Shown here one piece after another: positions 9,880 to 20,066 of a stretch of DNA of 64,000 nt. The notes below the pieces were generated by a model. The model was not told where the DNA came from and did not search any database. It saw nothing but the letters and a program-made list of their open reading frames with translations. The position numbers were made by a program, and so were the translations under genes. The first letter of the stretch is position 1. The number at the start of each line of letters is the position of its first letter. The DNA is from Persicaria tinctoria (Eukaryota; Streptophyta; Magnoliopsida; Caryophyllales; Polygonaceae): NCBI GenBank assembly GCA_037127255.1, contig JBANSL010000003.1, positions 22,716,314-22,780,313 of the forward strand, given 5' to 3'.

Positions 9880-10190
9880 TCTAGATATCATATCAGATAT
9901 CAGCCCCCGATATCTAATATCTAGTGTTTGGTGTCCCTAAGATATCAAGTGATATCTGTGTTTGGTATCACCAGAATCACTTGATATCTAGATATCAAAA
10001 TTCGGGCTATTTTGATATACTGATTTTTATAGAGGTATCACTTGATATCGATATAGGGTGATATCGATATCTTGATACCGATACTGATATCTTGATATCA
10101 AGATATCAACCGATATCGATACCGATATCTTGATATCAAGATATCAACCGATATCGATACCGATATCTTGATATCTAGATACCGATATGC
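9880..10190. repeat. GATATC-rich palindromic repeat array
   Basis: The stretch is built almost wholly from GATATC, GATACC and TTGATATCAA words. From about 10076 a 38-bp unit (ACCGATATCTTGATATCAAG and the following ATATCAACCGATATCGAT) repeats almost exactly, with a partial copy at each side. Because the words are self-complementary, single strands could fold into many alternative hairpins. The density of EcoRV-type sites (GATATC) is extreme. Confidence 0.85.
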
Positions 10191-10850
10191 TTCAATACTT
10201 AATGCTTGTCTCAATTCTTTTGATTTTCTTATTCACATTTTAGAGAAAAACTTTTACAATCTTGCAAATAATCTAAAGTAGTATTGGTTTCTTGATTCAA
10301 TTGATCATTTGATAGTGTTGGAAATTTCCGCGGCTCTTTAGAGATGCGACAAAAGTCTTGTAGGATTTTAGAATATTTATAACTTTCTAATATATTCAAT
10401 TGTGGTAAGACCATACTACTTGATTCAATTGATTTCTAGTTCATTCTTATGCGATTTCTAATTCATTTTGTGTAATTTTGTTTCAATGTTGCAGTGTTGT
10501 GATTTCTAATTCCTTAACTTTTACTAATTGTAATTGTAGTGGAAAACCTTTTACTTGATTTCGAATTTCTAGTTTCTTAGCATTGAATGTGTGATTTCTT
10601 TGTCTATCATTCACTTCTGGATTCCTAATTTCTATAGCACAGTAGCATTCATTTATAAGTTTTTTTTGATTGATTTAACTTTTCTAAAAATAGGTTCGGT
10701 GATGAATCTTTGTTTTTTTATTTATTTTGATTTTCTAGAAGGGTGTTGGCTTTGTAATTGTCCCCGATTCCAATTTTAATTTACATTATACTAAAAAACA
10801 ATTATAGTTATTTTTTGCCCCTTCAATATGTGGATCTAGGTTTCTCCCTC
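10190..10850. other. Intergenic, AT-rich
   Basis: Loose repeats of TTGATTTCTAATTC-like text but no gene, RNA or clear element boundary. Confidence 0.4.
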
Positions 10851-10852
10851 GC

Positions 10853-11240
10853 TTAGCAATGCCGATTGACTGTCGCTTGCACAAAAAAAAGTGAATCAAT
10901 TAGAATGGAGACAAGGAAAAAGGGCAGTAGGAGGGCCTTCAGGACCGGGGCAAGTTGGAAAGGTGCGGCGGTCAAGCATTCACTCTCGAGATTCATATTA
11001 ATCAATTGATCTGCGCAATCCCTCCTAGATAGAAAGCCGCAAGTAAACCTACCTGAAAAAAGGAATTCACTAGCATAAGCAAAAATGGTAGAAAAGTCTA
11101 CTATTTGAAAGACAGTAAAATTATTCGAAATCTTTTTGTCTATCAATGTGCAAGGGTTAATGGTTGGAGCTAGCCAGCTTCCCTCGGAATGACCGTGCAC
11201 GATCTTTTTAACATATATTCTTATGACAAATGGCATGGGT
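10853..11240 (-). other. Possible organelle-derived insert (NUMT-like)
   Basis: A 127-codon minus-strand frame sits in DNA of more even base composition than its AT-rich flanks. The text resembles non-coding plant mitochondrial DNA in style, but I cannot match it to a specific locus. The predicted product shows no domain. The call rests on composition only. Confidence 0.2.
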
Positions 11241-11590
11241 TAAACAACTCGATTATGAAAGATTTTCGACCAAACATATAAGCGATCTAAAAGCTAAAAT
11301 ATTTTTTTTACCTAAGTTATAAAACTCCTCCACTTCATAAATTTTACTCTGAACAATTTTATTATTTTACTATTTTATTAATTGTTATTTATAAACAATT
11401 TTTTTTATTTTTTTTACTAATCATGTATTTAAATTGATAATTTTAATTTGCTACATTATTGGAATTTTTTTTGTCATGGTGCGTGTGAGATTATTATAAT
11501 ATATTATAATATTTGACAGTGACATGATGGAGTACGTGGTTCCACAAGAATAAAATTACCTTACATTAGGGACGACTTCCATCCTTTCAC
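11240..11590. other. AT-rich spacer
   Basis: Poly-T/A-rich sequence with no supported feature. Confidence 0.4.
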
Positions 11591-11594
11591 GATA

Positions 11595-11950
11595 TTGAAA
11601 TATTCATACAAACCCAAAAATTGGGAAGCCGCCAAGAAATTTCAAGAATATGAGGATGTCCCAACCAAACCTTCCACCACGAGACAAGGACATAAAAGGC
11701 CAAACATGACAAAATGGCGAAAAAACAAGAGTGGGACTTTGATGGATCCACCCTTTAAACAGACCAAAATACAACTGGTTTCATAATTAGAAACGAGCGA
11801 GGAAAAAAACTCATGATAGGGCATGAGAAAATCGGGAAACAAAGCCCCTAAAAGTAAAAGTGTTTGCAGCTCTAAAAGGAATAATTATAGCAAAAGAACA
11901 AGGATATAATAACATTATTATTGAAGGAGATAAATAGATAATCTCATGAT
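11595..11950 (+). pseudogene. RNase H-like domain relic of a retroelement
   Basis: On the plus strand, after frame changes, the sequence reads WDFDGST near 11730, then FIIRNERGKKLMIGHE and a segment like AALKGIIIAKEQGYNNIIIEGD ending near 11935. This is the pattern of RNase H domains at the end of plant LINE polyproteins: a first catalytic Asp in FDGS, then the Glu-containing helix, then an EGDS-like Asp. Stops and at least one frameshift break it. It ends just before the MULE insertion at 11974. Confidence 0.5.
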
Positions 11951-12128
11951 CATTAACTCCCTAAAAAGAACAACGTTTCGGCTATATACACCGCAAATCC
12001 CCACGTCCTTAAGGACGTGCAAGTGGGGTGAGAGCCACCCGAAGCCGGACGTGCAAGCCCGTCTACTAAATGGCGAAGAGGACGTGCCTCTTCGTCTTCA
12101 TTCCGTCTTCGCTTCAGTCCAGAGAGAA

Positions 12129-12169
<41 letters not shown>

Positions 12170-12242
12170 CGGAGAGAGAAATCGAGAGAGAGAGAGAGAG
12201 GTCGTCGGAGAGAGAGAAAGAGAAAGAGATCGGGACAGAGAG

Positions 12243-12533
12243 ATGGAGCCGGAGAGAGAGGAGGTGGTGGAACTGGCGGCGCTGGTGGCTGAGGAGGTTG
12301 GTGGTGGGGGTGGAGCCCTGAGGGAGGGGGTGGCGGTGGAGCAGGTGGCCGGGGGTGGTGGTGGGGCGGCGCCCATGGAGGTTGAGGAGGGTGGTGGTGG
12401 TGACGGTGGTGGCGGTGGAGCCGCAGAGCCGACAGCGTCCGGTGGTGGTGGTGGTGATGGCGGCGGAGTGTCGGAGGCGGAACCGCCGCGGAAGCGGCGG
12501 ACTATGGAGGTTTCGCCGGTCCCGACTCCACCG
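12243..12533 (+). CDS. MULE copy 1 first exon, Gly-rich with NLS-like motif
   Basis: The frame runs from an ATG after a (GAGA)n tract through Glu- and Gly-rich low complexity to PPRKRRTMEVSPVPTPP, and then a splice donor (CCACCG/GTATGT). The same ending, PPRKRRTIEVSPIPTPP, is kept in copy 2 in the corresponding frame, which argues that this is the true reading frame. PPRKRR is a plausible nuclear localisation signal. The start ATG is a guess; the low-complexity part differs greatly between copies. Confidence 0.5.
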
Positions 12534-12910
12534 GTATGTTCTTTGATTTATTTATTTTGTTTGATTTATTTTTATAGTTTTATATTATAGTTTAGATTTT
12601 AATATATAATATAATTTGATAGATTATAATTAGTTTAGTATATAGTTTGATAGATACTATATAATTTGATAGATTATATAGTTTTAGTATATAGTTTGAA
12701 AGATACTATATAGTTTATATATTTTGATAGTTTTAATGGAAAAACAAAAAAAAACGATTAATATATATTACAAGATATTAAAACATATTACAATATATTA
12801 AAATACATTAAAAGACATTAAAATAAAAATATTAAAATTAAATAAATTAAATTAAAATAAATTCTAATTGAACGACAATAAAAACATTAAAATATAATAA
12901 AATACATAGA

Positions 12911-14750
12911 GAGCTGGGTGTTGCGACAGCTTCAGATCTTGCTTGGGACGGTTCAGCCTCAAGCTATCATGACTGATCGAGAGCTAGGTCTCTTGGCGGC
13001 GCTGAATGTTGTCTTCCCCGACGTCTAGCATCTCCTTTGTTGGTTACACGTGACGAGAAGACGCGAGGAAGCTGCTCTGAAGATCACAAAGAATTTAAAC
13101 CACGCTGGCATCTTTAAGGGCAACTGTTGGGGGCTGTTCGAATCGAGGTCGGAGGAATCATTCAACCGACATCGTCGGGTGCTACACGCTGCATGGCACC
13201 CATTCCCAGGTGTGGTGGCGTATTTAGAGTCGGTTTGGCTTCCATACAGCAGGAGCATCGTACGATGGTACGTAGATAATGTCTTCCATCTCGGCACCCG
13301 TACGACAAACAGGTACAACCTTACTTCATATCTCCCATTACAATATGATATAATATCGAATATTTAGTGGTATGCACTTCAATGTGTACAGAGTTGAGGG
13401 TCAACACAAGGTTTTGAAGGAGGCACTTCACTCATCGACTGGTGACTTCCGCATCGTGATCGATGCAATCCATAGAGTCAACGATTGTCAACTGCATGAG
13501 CTGCAAACTGCTTTGGAGATCGACCGCTTCAAATGGCCAACAACGGCGTATAAAGTCAACCTTTTCGATGAGGTAAAGACTTTAATCTCCAAAAAGTGCT
13601 TCGATTATCTGTACAAGATGTGGCAGGACGTCGTGAACCAAAAGGTTCCTCCGGTATGCACGGACCGACATTGGAGGGTTTGTTACAGGATCCCTTGTGT
13701 CCATGAGATTCAGGCATACGTCAACTCCGGTACTCCGATACCCGCCGAAGACATCCACCCGTTCTGGATGGATTTGTCATGGACTGACCTCGACGACACC
13801 CCACTGCCGTATGAGCTGTCATCTTCATACACGGCTTCCAACGATGTATGCGAGGATGAGCTACACCCACCCTCATCAGCAAGCGTCCGAAGGAAGGGGA
13901 GGCCTCGGGGGTCGAGGAATGCCTGCAGAACCAACCCGTTGCCATACGAGGAGGTAAGGGAAAGGTTTGAGAGAGAAGAAGCGCGTGCTGCTCGGCCTCG
14001 TCCACAAGCGACCTCAGCTCGACGTGGACGTGATGATGTGTTCGGAGGGTTCAACTGGGGTCGAAACAACGTTGATCCCTTCATGCTCGGTCATATTGAG
14101 ACGGTGAGGGACACTGTTGGAGATGGTCATTGTGGCTACTGTGCTTTGGCGGCTTTGACATCACCGATCGGCGAGACTGCTTTCCCGGAACTCAAAACGT
14201 TACTATGCAATCACTTGGAAGATCACGCCGATCTGTACGCCGGTTGTTATACGAGAGGGTACCTATTCCAGCAGTTCGTTGACTACCAGAGATGGGCGGG
14301 AGCTGTGCATTGTGATAGGAGTCGGTGGATAGAGATACCCATCATGGGTTTAGTATTTGCGACGGTATATCAGATTCCTCTCGTCGTCCTAGCTTGGCAT
14401 CATCCGTTCACATGTCTCCCCATGATCTCGCCGACACCTGCTAACAACCCTCAATCAACAACTCTTGGTGTAGCCTGCATCGGAAACCAAGACCATTTTG
14501 CCGCGGTACGACTTCAAACGTCTTTTTTATTACCTATTCATGCTTTTCATATATATGTCAATACTCCAACTCTAATTTTTTGTTCTCATAGATCTGGTTG
14601 CGTCCTAACGCTCCTCTTCCGCCGCCTCCGCTAGAATGGGTCGAACATCATCATCTGAGCGTCGAAGGATGGGATGCTCAGTTTCAAGCTCAGATTGAGA
14701 GATTTCGAGCCTTGCCTGCCGAGTCCGGCCGTCCTTTACTATTTTCCTAG
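12911..14750 (+). pseudogene. MULE transposase C-terminal half plus OTU cysteine protease domain
   Basis: Three exons can be followed: 12911-13312, 13392-14505 and 14592-14750, with GT-AG introns. The first encodes part of the DDE region (PQAIMTDRELGLLAALNVV, then HLLCWLH) with an in-frame TAG at 13026-13028. The second starts in TTNRVEGQHKVLKEALHSST, the classic MULE motif, and passes a CxC/H-like stretch and an AT-hook-like RRKGRPRGSR. It ends in an OTU domain with DGHCGY (catalytic Cys codon 14131-14133) and NQDHF (catalytic His 14494-14496). The last exon reads IWLRPNAPLPPPPLEW and stops at 14748-14750. OTU enzymes are deubiquitinases; MULE-OTU fusions are known in plants. The N-terminal half is deleted. 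Confidence 0.85.
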
Positions 14751-14937
14751 ATTGTATTCCACAACTTTATTAAAATTATGAATGTAAACCTTTTTTTCTG
14801 TTCCTTGTAACGTTATTCGCATATTATCCGAATGAAAACCTTAACAATTCTTGTGTTCTATTTATTTTGACCCTAAATCCTTCAAATCCACTAGCTAAAC
14901 ACTTCAATTTTATCAATTAACATTACAAAAACGTCGG

Positions 14938-14992
14938 AAAACCTAAACCCTAACCCTAAACCCTAAACCCTAAACGCAAAACCCTAACTAGG
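14938..14992 (+). repeat. Telomere-like CCCTAAA repeats inside MULE copy 1
   Basis: Several consecutive CCCTAAA/CCCTAA units lie just inside the right terminus of the element. The equivalent site of copy 2 (58145-58172) has the same kind of tract. Because both copies carry it, the tract belongs to the transposon and is not a chromosome-fusion scar. Confidence 0.8.
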
Positions 14993-14994
14993 GT

Positions 14995-15130
14995 TTGCAC
15001 GTCCTTAACAACGTGCAAGCATTGCACGTCCTTAAGGACGTGCTTGCACGTTGTTAAGGACGTGCAAGGCTTTCCTAGTGGACGTGCACAGTCCCAGACT
15101 TGCACGTCCTTAAGGACGTGCAAATCCTTA
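14995..15130. repeat. Palindromic subterminal repeats of MULE copy 1 (right end)
   Basis: GCACGTCC...GGACGTGC words are repeated in both orientations, several as the perfect palindrome GCACGTCCTTAAGGACGTGC or a TTAACAA variant. One more lies at the left end near 12002. They are likely binding sites for the transposase or for host factors, by analogy with subterminal repeats of other DNA transposons. Confidence 0.75.
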
Positions 15131-15247
15131 ATCCGGATTTGCGGTGTATCTAGCAACACCCAAGAACAAAGACATGCTTTTGAGAAATGAAATGATAATC
15201 TCAATCCTCTTGAATGATATGATCTTGCTCAACATCTTTCCTTATAT

Positions 15248-15605
15248 TTTTTTTTGAAGTGGTGAATATATAGATTTGTAAAGTAATTACAAAAGGGAAC
15301 AAAACCAACCGGACTTGTGCAAAAGAGCCTAAAGGCGTATAGGTGTGACCAAAAGACAAAAAAACAAGACACACCTTTTCTCTCATCTCGCTATCAAGGA
15401 GCTTTCTCTACCATCTCTATTCGCTCATTTCTCCTCTAAACTACCCGGCGACTACCTCGCAAAGTGTTGTAACCACCGTGTCTCAACAGATGACTTGCCA
15501 ATGCATCTCGTTGAGATTCAGAACTTACAAGACTATGATTCTCAAGGCCTATTGTCTAGGCATGCAAGATTCTCTTTTAAACACCACACCATTCCTATCT
15601 AACCA
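15248..15605 (-). mobile_element. Probable LINE 3' end with poly(A), minus strand
   Basis: On the minus strand the sequence ends in CACTTC followed by a nine-A tail (15247-15255 on plus as T run). The body looks like a LINE 3' UTR with short non-conserved ORFs. The 5' end is not defined. Similar minus-strand tails occur near 40687 and 63758. Confidence 0.35.
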
Positions 15606-15955
15606 AGTGTAATAAATAAAAGCCAAAAAAACAAGGAACTTTGTCTTGAAGATAATCTTCTTTCCTAATATTTCATTAACACATATTCAATGTAACGACA
15701 ATATGGAAAATAAGCTTGCACATCTTAGTCATCATGTGTACTATATTCAACCCAGAATCATCCAATTATTATAAAAAAAAGATTCAAATGAGCAATTCAT
15801 ACAAAGTGGATGTTCTTAGTGAGCCTTAACAGAATGAATGATTAAGTCCCAATTAAGCCCAATCCATCTTTTACTGGCCTACGAACTGGTCGATTTTTCA
15901 GTTTTTATTTTTTTATTTTGTAGAAATTAGAATCCCTCGAATGTCTGGAATTCTC
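15605..15955. other. Spacer upstream of QCR8
   Basis: No element boundary recognised. The pyrimidine-rich stretch near 15945-15965 is probably close to the QCR8 transcription start. I could not identify a convincing TATA box. Confidence 0.35.
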
Positions 15956-15995
15956 TCTCACTCTCTGACTCATCTTCGTCGTCGTCATTCGTCAG

Positions 15996-17395
15996 GTACC
16001 TCTCTCCCTTCGTCTCACTTTCTCATACATCAATCGGTTAATTCAAAGTTTAATTGATATTATGGCTTTCGATTTTGATCTTCGTGTTTGAGTGATTTTC
16101 CCGTCTTTGAATTTCATTGTTAATGGTGTTATACTTTCCGTGGCGATGGTGTGGACCTGTGGTCTTAATTTCTGTAGCGCAACCGCTCAATTTTTTGTTT
16201 CCGTGGCCAGTGAGAATGAATTGGTTGTTATAAATGTTGGATCCATCTGTTCATTTGTTTGTTGCCACACAATTTCGAGATGTTGTGCGGTAGGAGCTGC
16301 TACTGCTACATTTCATTGTAATTTCTCTATTGCTAGCTGTAATTTATTCTTTGCTAAACCATTTCAAGATGTAATCTGTTACTTGCTAAACCATTTTAGA
16401 TTTAGACTTGATTGGTTGAACATTTTTCAGCCTTACTGATAGCTGTTCAAAAAATGTATGGACATAACCTAAAATAATTTAGGGCTGTTTGGTATAAGCA
16501 CGCAAGGTAAACAAAATGGAAACAGATTTTGTATAGGAAAATATATCTAGACTAGACAGGAGAAGAATGCTATTTTTTGTGTGAAAAATAAGATAGGATG
16601 GGTAATGATTAGAGGAGTATAGGGGATATGGTTATCCCTGCTCAAATGAATGATTGAAATAAGGAGGAACAAAACCAAGTTTGTATGAAAAGTTGGGAGG
16701 AGAGGGTAATGATTAAGTTTTTTAACAATGTATCTTAAACTATAATTGGACTACATTCTTTTCATTTACCTTTACCTTTCTAAAATTTCAACCAAATGCT
16801 CCCTTAACTTGAAATCCTCCCTGACCTATAATTAAACTTGTAGTTGTACCTGTTTAACCGTTTGATGACCTATGACCTGTAAGATGAAACTATTTGTCCC
16901 ATCCATAACTAGTACTACTCACCTAGACAGATTGATAAGCTTTAGATATTGGGTAACTCTTCAAGATTGTTTATGTTGTGTGTGTATATTATATGTTTCC
17001 GTTGACGAATTGGCCATCATTCCATTTCATAAAGGTTGTGCCTTTCCTGGTAAACGTTCAACTTAGGTTACAATATTATGATGGGATTGTTATACTGCAA
17101 ACTCGGAATGCTTGTAGCACGTCGCTCCTGCTTTTATCTGAGTCCAAGAGGTGGAGGTCCAGCCGTCCAGGGTTTATGAAGGGGATCCTTATTCGTACAA
17201 CTACGGGCTTGCAGTTGATTGTGCACGATTAATATAACATTCATTTATGAAGTTTTGATCAATTTATTGTACTTCTTAGCGCAACTGGTTTGAACTTTGA
17301 ATAGGGATTGCTGATTTATAACCTGCCTATTGATGTAGTTAGCTTCTCAAATGTTTCATTGTCATCTAAATAAAGCCTTGTAACCAAATATGCAG
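15996..17395 (+). other. 5'-UTR intron of QCR8
   Basis: A leader exon rich in CTCTCT and ending GTCGTCATTCGTCAG is followed by GTACCT at 15996. The acceptor ATGCAG lies at 17390-17395, 33 bp before the start codon. A 1.4-kb leader intron is plausible for a constitutive housekeeping gene; such introns often raise expression. It carries a 322-bp MITE (16482-16803). Confidence 0.65.
16482..16803. mobile_element. MITE with TTA duplication (PIF/Harbinger type)
   Basis: The left end GGGCTGTTTGGT and the right end ACCAAATGCTCCC are imperfect inverted repeats flanked by TTA on both sides (16479-16481 and 16804-16806). A 3-bp TTA/TAA duplication and this size fit Tourist-like MITEs. It sits inside the QCR8 leader intron. 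Confidence 0.6.
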
Positions 17396-17428
17396 AATTA
17401 GGTTTTTGTGAAGACGAAAGTGAGAAAT

Positions 17429-17647
17429 ATGGGGAAAACACCCATAAAGATGAAGGCAGTGGTGTACGCTTTGTCACCATTCCAACAGAAGGTGATGCCT
17501 GGGCTGTGGAAAGACCTACCTGGGAAGATGAGCCACAAGTTCACCGAGAATTGGCTTAATGCCACTCTCCTCATCAGCCCTCTTGTTGGTGTCTATAGCT
17601 ATGTTCAGTACTACCAGGAGAAGGAGAAACCGGCACACCGTTACTGA
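17429..17647 (+). CDS. QCR8: Cytochrome b-c1 complex subunit 8 (ubiquinol-cytochrome c reductase, QCR8)
   Basis: The 72-aa product (MGKTPIKMKAVVYALSPFQQ at the start, ending EKEKPAHRY) matches the plant QCR8 family in length and throughout its sequence. QCR8 is a small structural subunit of mitochondrial complex III in the inner membrane. It crosses the membrane once; here the likely helix is about residues 42-62 (WLNATLLISPLVGVYSYVQY). I chose the internal ATG at 17429, not the upstream in-frame ATG at 17408, because family members begin MGK and the extra residues are not conserved. The coding region is a single exon preceded by a long 5'-UTR intron. No defects were seen; this looks like a functional gene. 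Confidence 0.95.
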   Translation: MGKTPIKMKAVVYALSPFQQKVMPGLWKDLPGKMSHKFTENWLNATLLISPLVGVYSYVQYYQEKEKPAHRY

Positions 17648-17649
17648 GA

Positions 17650-18215
17650 CATATGTCAGGAGACATCTGTCTTCCTGACAAGTTTGTACCTCCCCAGATA
17701 TTTTCCACTTTACTCATGTTTGCTCTTAAAATGTCTGTAAGATGGATAAAATTTAGTTGTTTGTAATAATCATAAACAAATGATCCTGATACTCGATACC
17801 ACTTTATGACTTCCAATCTTTCTGTAGTTGAAAATGCTCTTGTTAATGACTGTTTTCTCTCACATTGTCAGAATGTAATTTGATTGTAGAGTGGTGATCT
17901 AAATTGAGCTCAATGAGGGCGCATACATCTTGATTTTGTACCCTCACAAAGGTTGATAGGAGTTCTTATTGAGGTTGCATTGTGAGGTATCTACCAAGCT
18001 CTTAAATTGGCGAACATCACGATAACTCATTCTACTATTTTCATGTCTTATACTGCTACTACTCCTTTCCTTACTGATGTTCAAGCAACACATGTTGGTT
18101 GAGTATACGTTGACAAACGAACGTGAATACTGACTAGTATTTCAAGGTTGAGTGGATGCAACCTGCTCAATTAAGTTTATGGTTAATTTGGTTATAGTTG
18201 GATGTGCGTTTTTAT
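17650..18215. other. QCR8 3' region and spacer
   Basis: Transcript end expected within the first 200-300 bp (for example near TTTGTAATAATCATAAACAAA at 17760). No other feature was seen. Confidence 0.35.
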
Positions 18216-18217
18216 AA

Positions 18218-19306
18218 GGGTAAACTGCAGAAAACCACCCCTTAAATAGAACATATTGCTCAAAACCACCTCTAATATCAATAATTACCAAAAACCACCC
18301 TTTAAAATAGTTTTGTTAGCAATTGACCACCCCCACTTGGTTTCCGTCCAAACTATGTTAAATCTGAGAAATTACTATTTTACCCCTCTATTTTTAAACC
18401 GCTTTTAATGATAAGAGAATAATAAATAAAATTTAATAAAAGGAAGTAAATGGGATTGGAGGAAAGAGCATGAGAACGAGGGCTCAAACTCAAAGTTGCT
18501 AGACGAAGAATGGGTTTGACTTTCCATTGTCCTTTTATCTCTTCCCCTTCAAAATCCATCAAGAAATCTTCACAACAACCCAATGCAAATTAATTCAATT
18601 AGTTTTATAATTTTAAGGTTCCAATTTGAAAAGTAAACCAATTCAATTGGGCAAGGTTTCAGACTTTACTAATCTTTGAAAATCGACATTTCCCCCTTTG
18701 ATATAGTGGGTGCCATGGATATAGAGGAAGGAGCTCAATTCAATATCAACACTAATGGTGGAAGTTTGAGTTGTCTTTCAGAAATGGAGGAAATCAAACA
18801 CGACTAGTATCTCTCATGAGCATCAGCCACCACAACTTGCGTATAAAAATGGGGGAAATTACAAACCCTAACCTACGAGGGAGAAGATTGCGGCTGAAAT
18901 TTGTTTGAAATTGCTCATCCCATTGAGATTCGCACAAGAATGGAACCAAATTTATGGAGATTTTGCGCCCAGTCTCTTCGCAATCGCAATCATTCTCTTC
19001 AATTGCATGGGTAATATCAGGAGATTTCAGAGAACATTTATGGAGAATTTCTCTTTTTTTTAATTACTTTAATTTATTAAAACTCTAGAGATTTCAGAGT
19101 ACATTTACGAAGGGAGTATTATACTGTATTGTGTTAAAAAATATACTGTAATTGCTCAAGATTTGACGGAGGATAGACGGAAACCTTGCGGGGGTGGTTA
19201 ATTGCTAACAATAGTGGTTTTATGGGTGGTTTACTACAATTATGTATATAAGGGGTGATTTAGGGCAAATGTGCACATTTAAGGGGTGGTTTCCTGCGGC
19301 TTACCC
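18218..19306. mobile_element. Non-autonomous DNA element with long TIRs, 1.09 kb
   Basis: The left end (GGGTAAACTGCAGAAAACCA...) and the reverse complement of the right end (GGGTAAGCCGCAGGAAACCA...) match over more than 100 bp. Both arms repeat the ACCACCCCTTAAA word. The element is flanked by TAA on both sides, consistent with a 3-bp duplication. The interior (about 18330-19170) has no transposase ORF. Superfamily uncertain. Confidence 0.65.
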
Positions 19307-19309
19307 TAA

Positions 19310-20060
19310 TATCTATATGACTATATACTATAAGGCCCCATTTGGTATGCGCTTTTGTCTTTCCTTTCTCCTCCTTCCCAAATCGACCACAAAAGAATCC
19401 ATCACAAAAAATCAGAAATTACACAAAAAATACACAAACTCAACATGAGTATTATGCATAAAATTAACAATTACAAAGATATATAGTAACATACTTTTGT
19501 TTTGGTAGATCAAGACAATGTCAACTATATGTTAAGTATAAAATGGACAAATCAGGGGAATCAATACAATAATTTTTACTAAAGTCTATTGAGTGAGTAG
19601 ATGTCAGAGTTGTTCCAATAACAAGTTATGTGAAATTAGGTCATCATCACAAATTAGGGGAATATAAAACTAGTCATCCCATCTACTAATTTTCATCTCC
19701 TCTAACAAATTGTGCATCACAAATCAACAAATTCAACATGAAAATACAAAAATTTGTTAGAAATCCACAATTTATCTCAAATTTGAAGTAGATATATAGG
19801 CTGAGAGAGGGAGAGGGGGAGAGATAACATACCTAGGGAGGCTGCCGGGGAAGGAGGGAGTCGGCCTGTGAGACGCGTAGAATACCTGCAATCCGGGAGC
19901 GGGATGAGCGGGCTACCTCGGGAGGAATATGGCGCCAGAGAGGGAGGAAGAGAACGAACCTGCTTTCGGCAACGGAGGGGGGTTGTAAGATGAGAATGGA
20001 CTATGGAGGATTCGGGATTCCTACTTTTCGCAAGGGATCATTTGGGGTAATCGAGGACAA
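19310..20060. other. Intergenic, with a GC-rich patch 19800-20000
   Basis: The AT-rich first part contains nothing supported. From about 19800 a purine-rich, gene-edge-like stretch (AGAGAGGGAGAGGGGGAGAG, then GGAGGCTGCCGGGG) leads to the TRIM insertion. It may be the 5' end of a decayed gene on the minus strand. No product is recognised. Confidence 0.3.
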
Positions 20061-20066
20061 AGAGAT

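Larger units (their letters stand above)
11974..15161 (+). mobile_element. MULE (Mutator-like element) copy 1, with OTU domain
   Basis: Terminal inverted repeats of about 20 bp (TATATACACCGCAAATCC on the left at 11983-12000; GGATTTGCGGTGTAT on the right at 15135-15149) bound a 3.19-kb unit. It contains a MULE transposase relic fused to an OTU-type cysteine protease domain. Flanking 8-bp direct repeats AAGAACAA (11966-11973 and 15162-15169) are probable target-site duplications. A second copy at 55413-58295 has the same ends with its own flanking repeat (AAAAACAA). Inside are a Gly-rich first exon, an AT-rich intron with a deletion, telomere-like repeats and palindromic subterminal repeats. 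It is non-autonomous because the N-terminal transposase is missing. Confidence 0.85.

Noticed and set aside
10076..10190. CRISPR-like array of 38-bp units
   Set aside because: The units are contiguous without unique spacers, and this is a plant nuclear sequence.
12098..12376. 92-codon minus-strand ORF rich in Ser and Pro
   Set aside because: It is the antisense of the (GAGA)n and Gly-rich tract of the MULE first exon; low complexity keeps several frames open.
14938..14992. Telomeric repeats as a sign of a chromosome end or fusion
   Set aside because: The same tract occurs at the same position in a second transposon copy, so it belongs to the element.
17408..17428. Upstream in-frame ATG as the QCR8 start
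   Set aside because: Family members start with MGK at the position of 17429, and the seven extra residues are not family-like.
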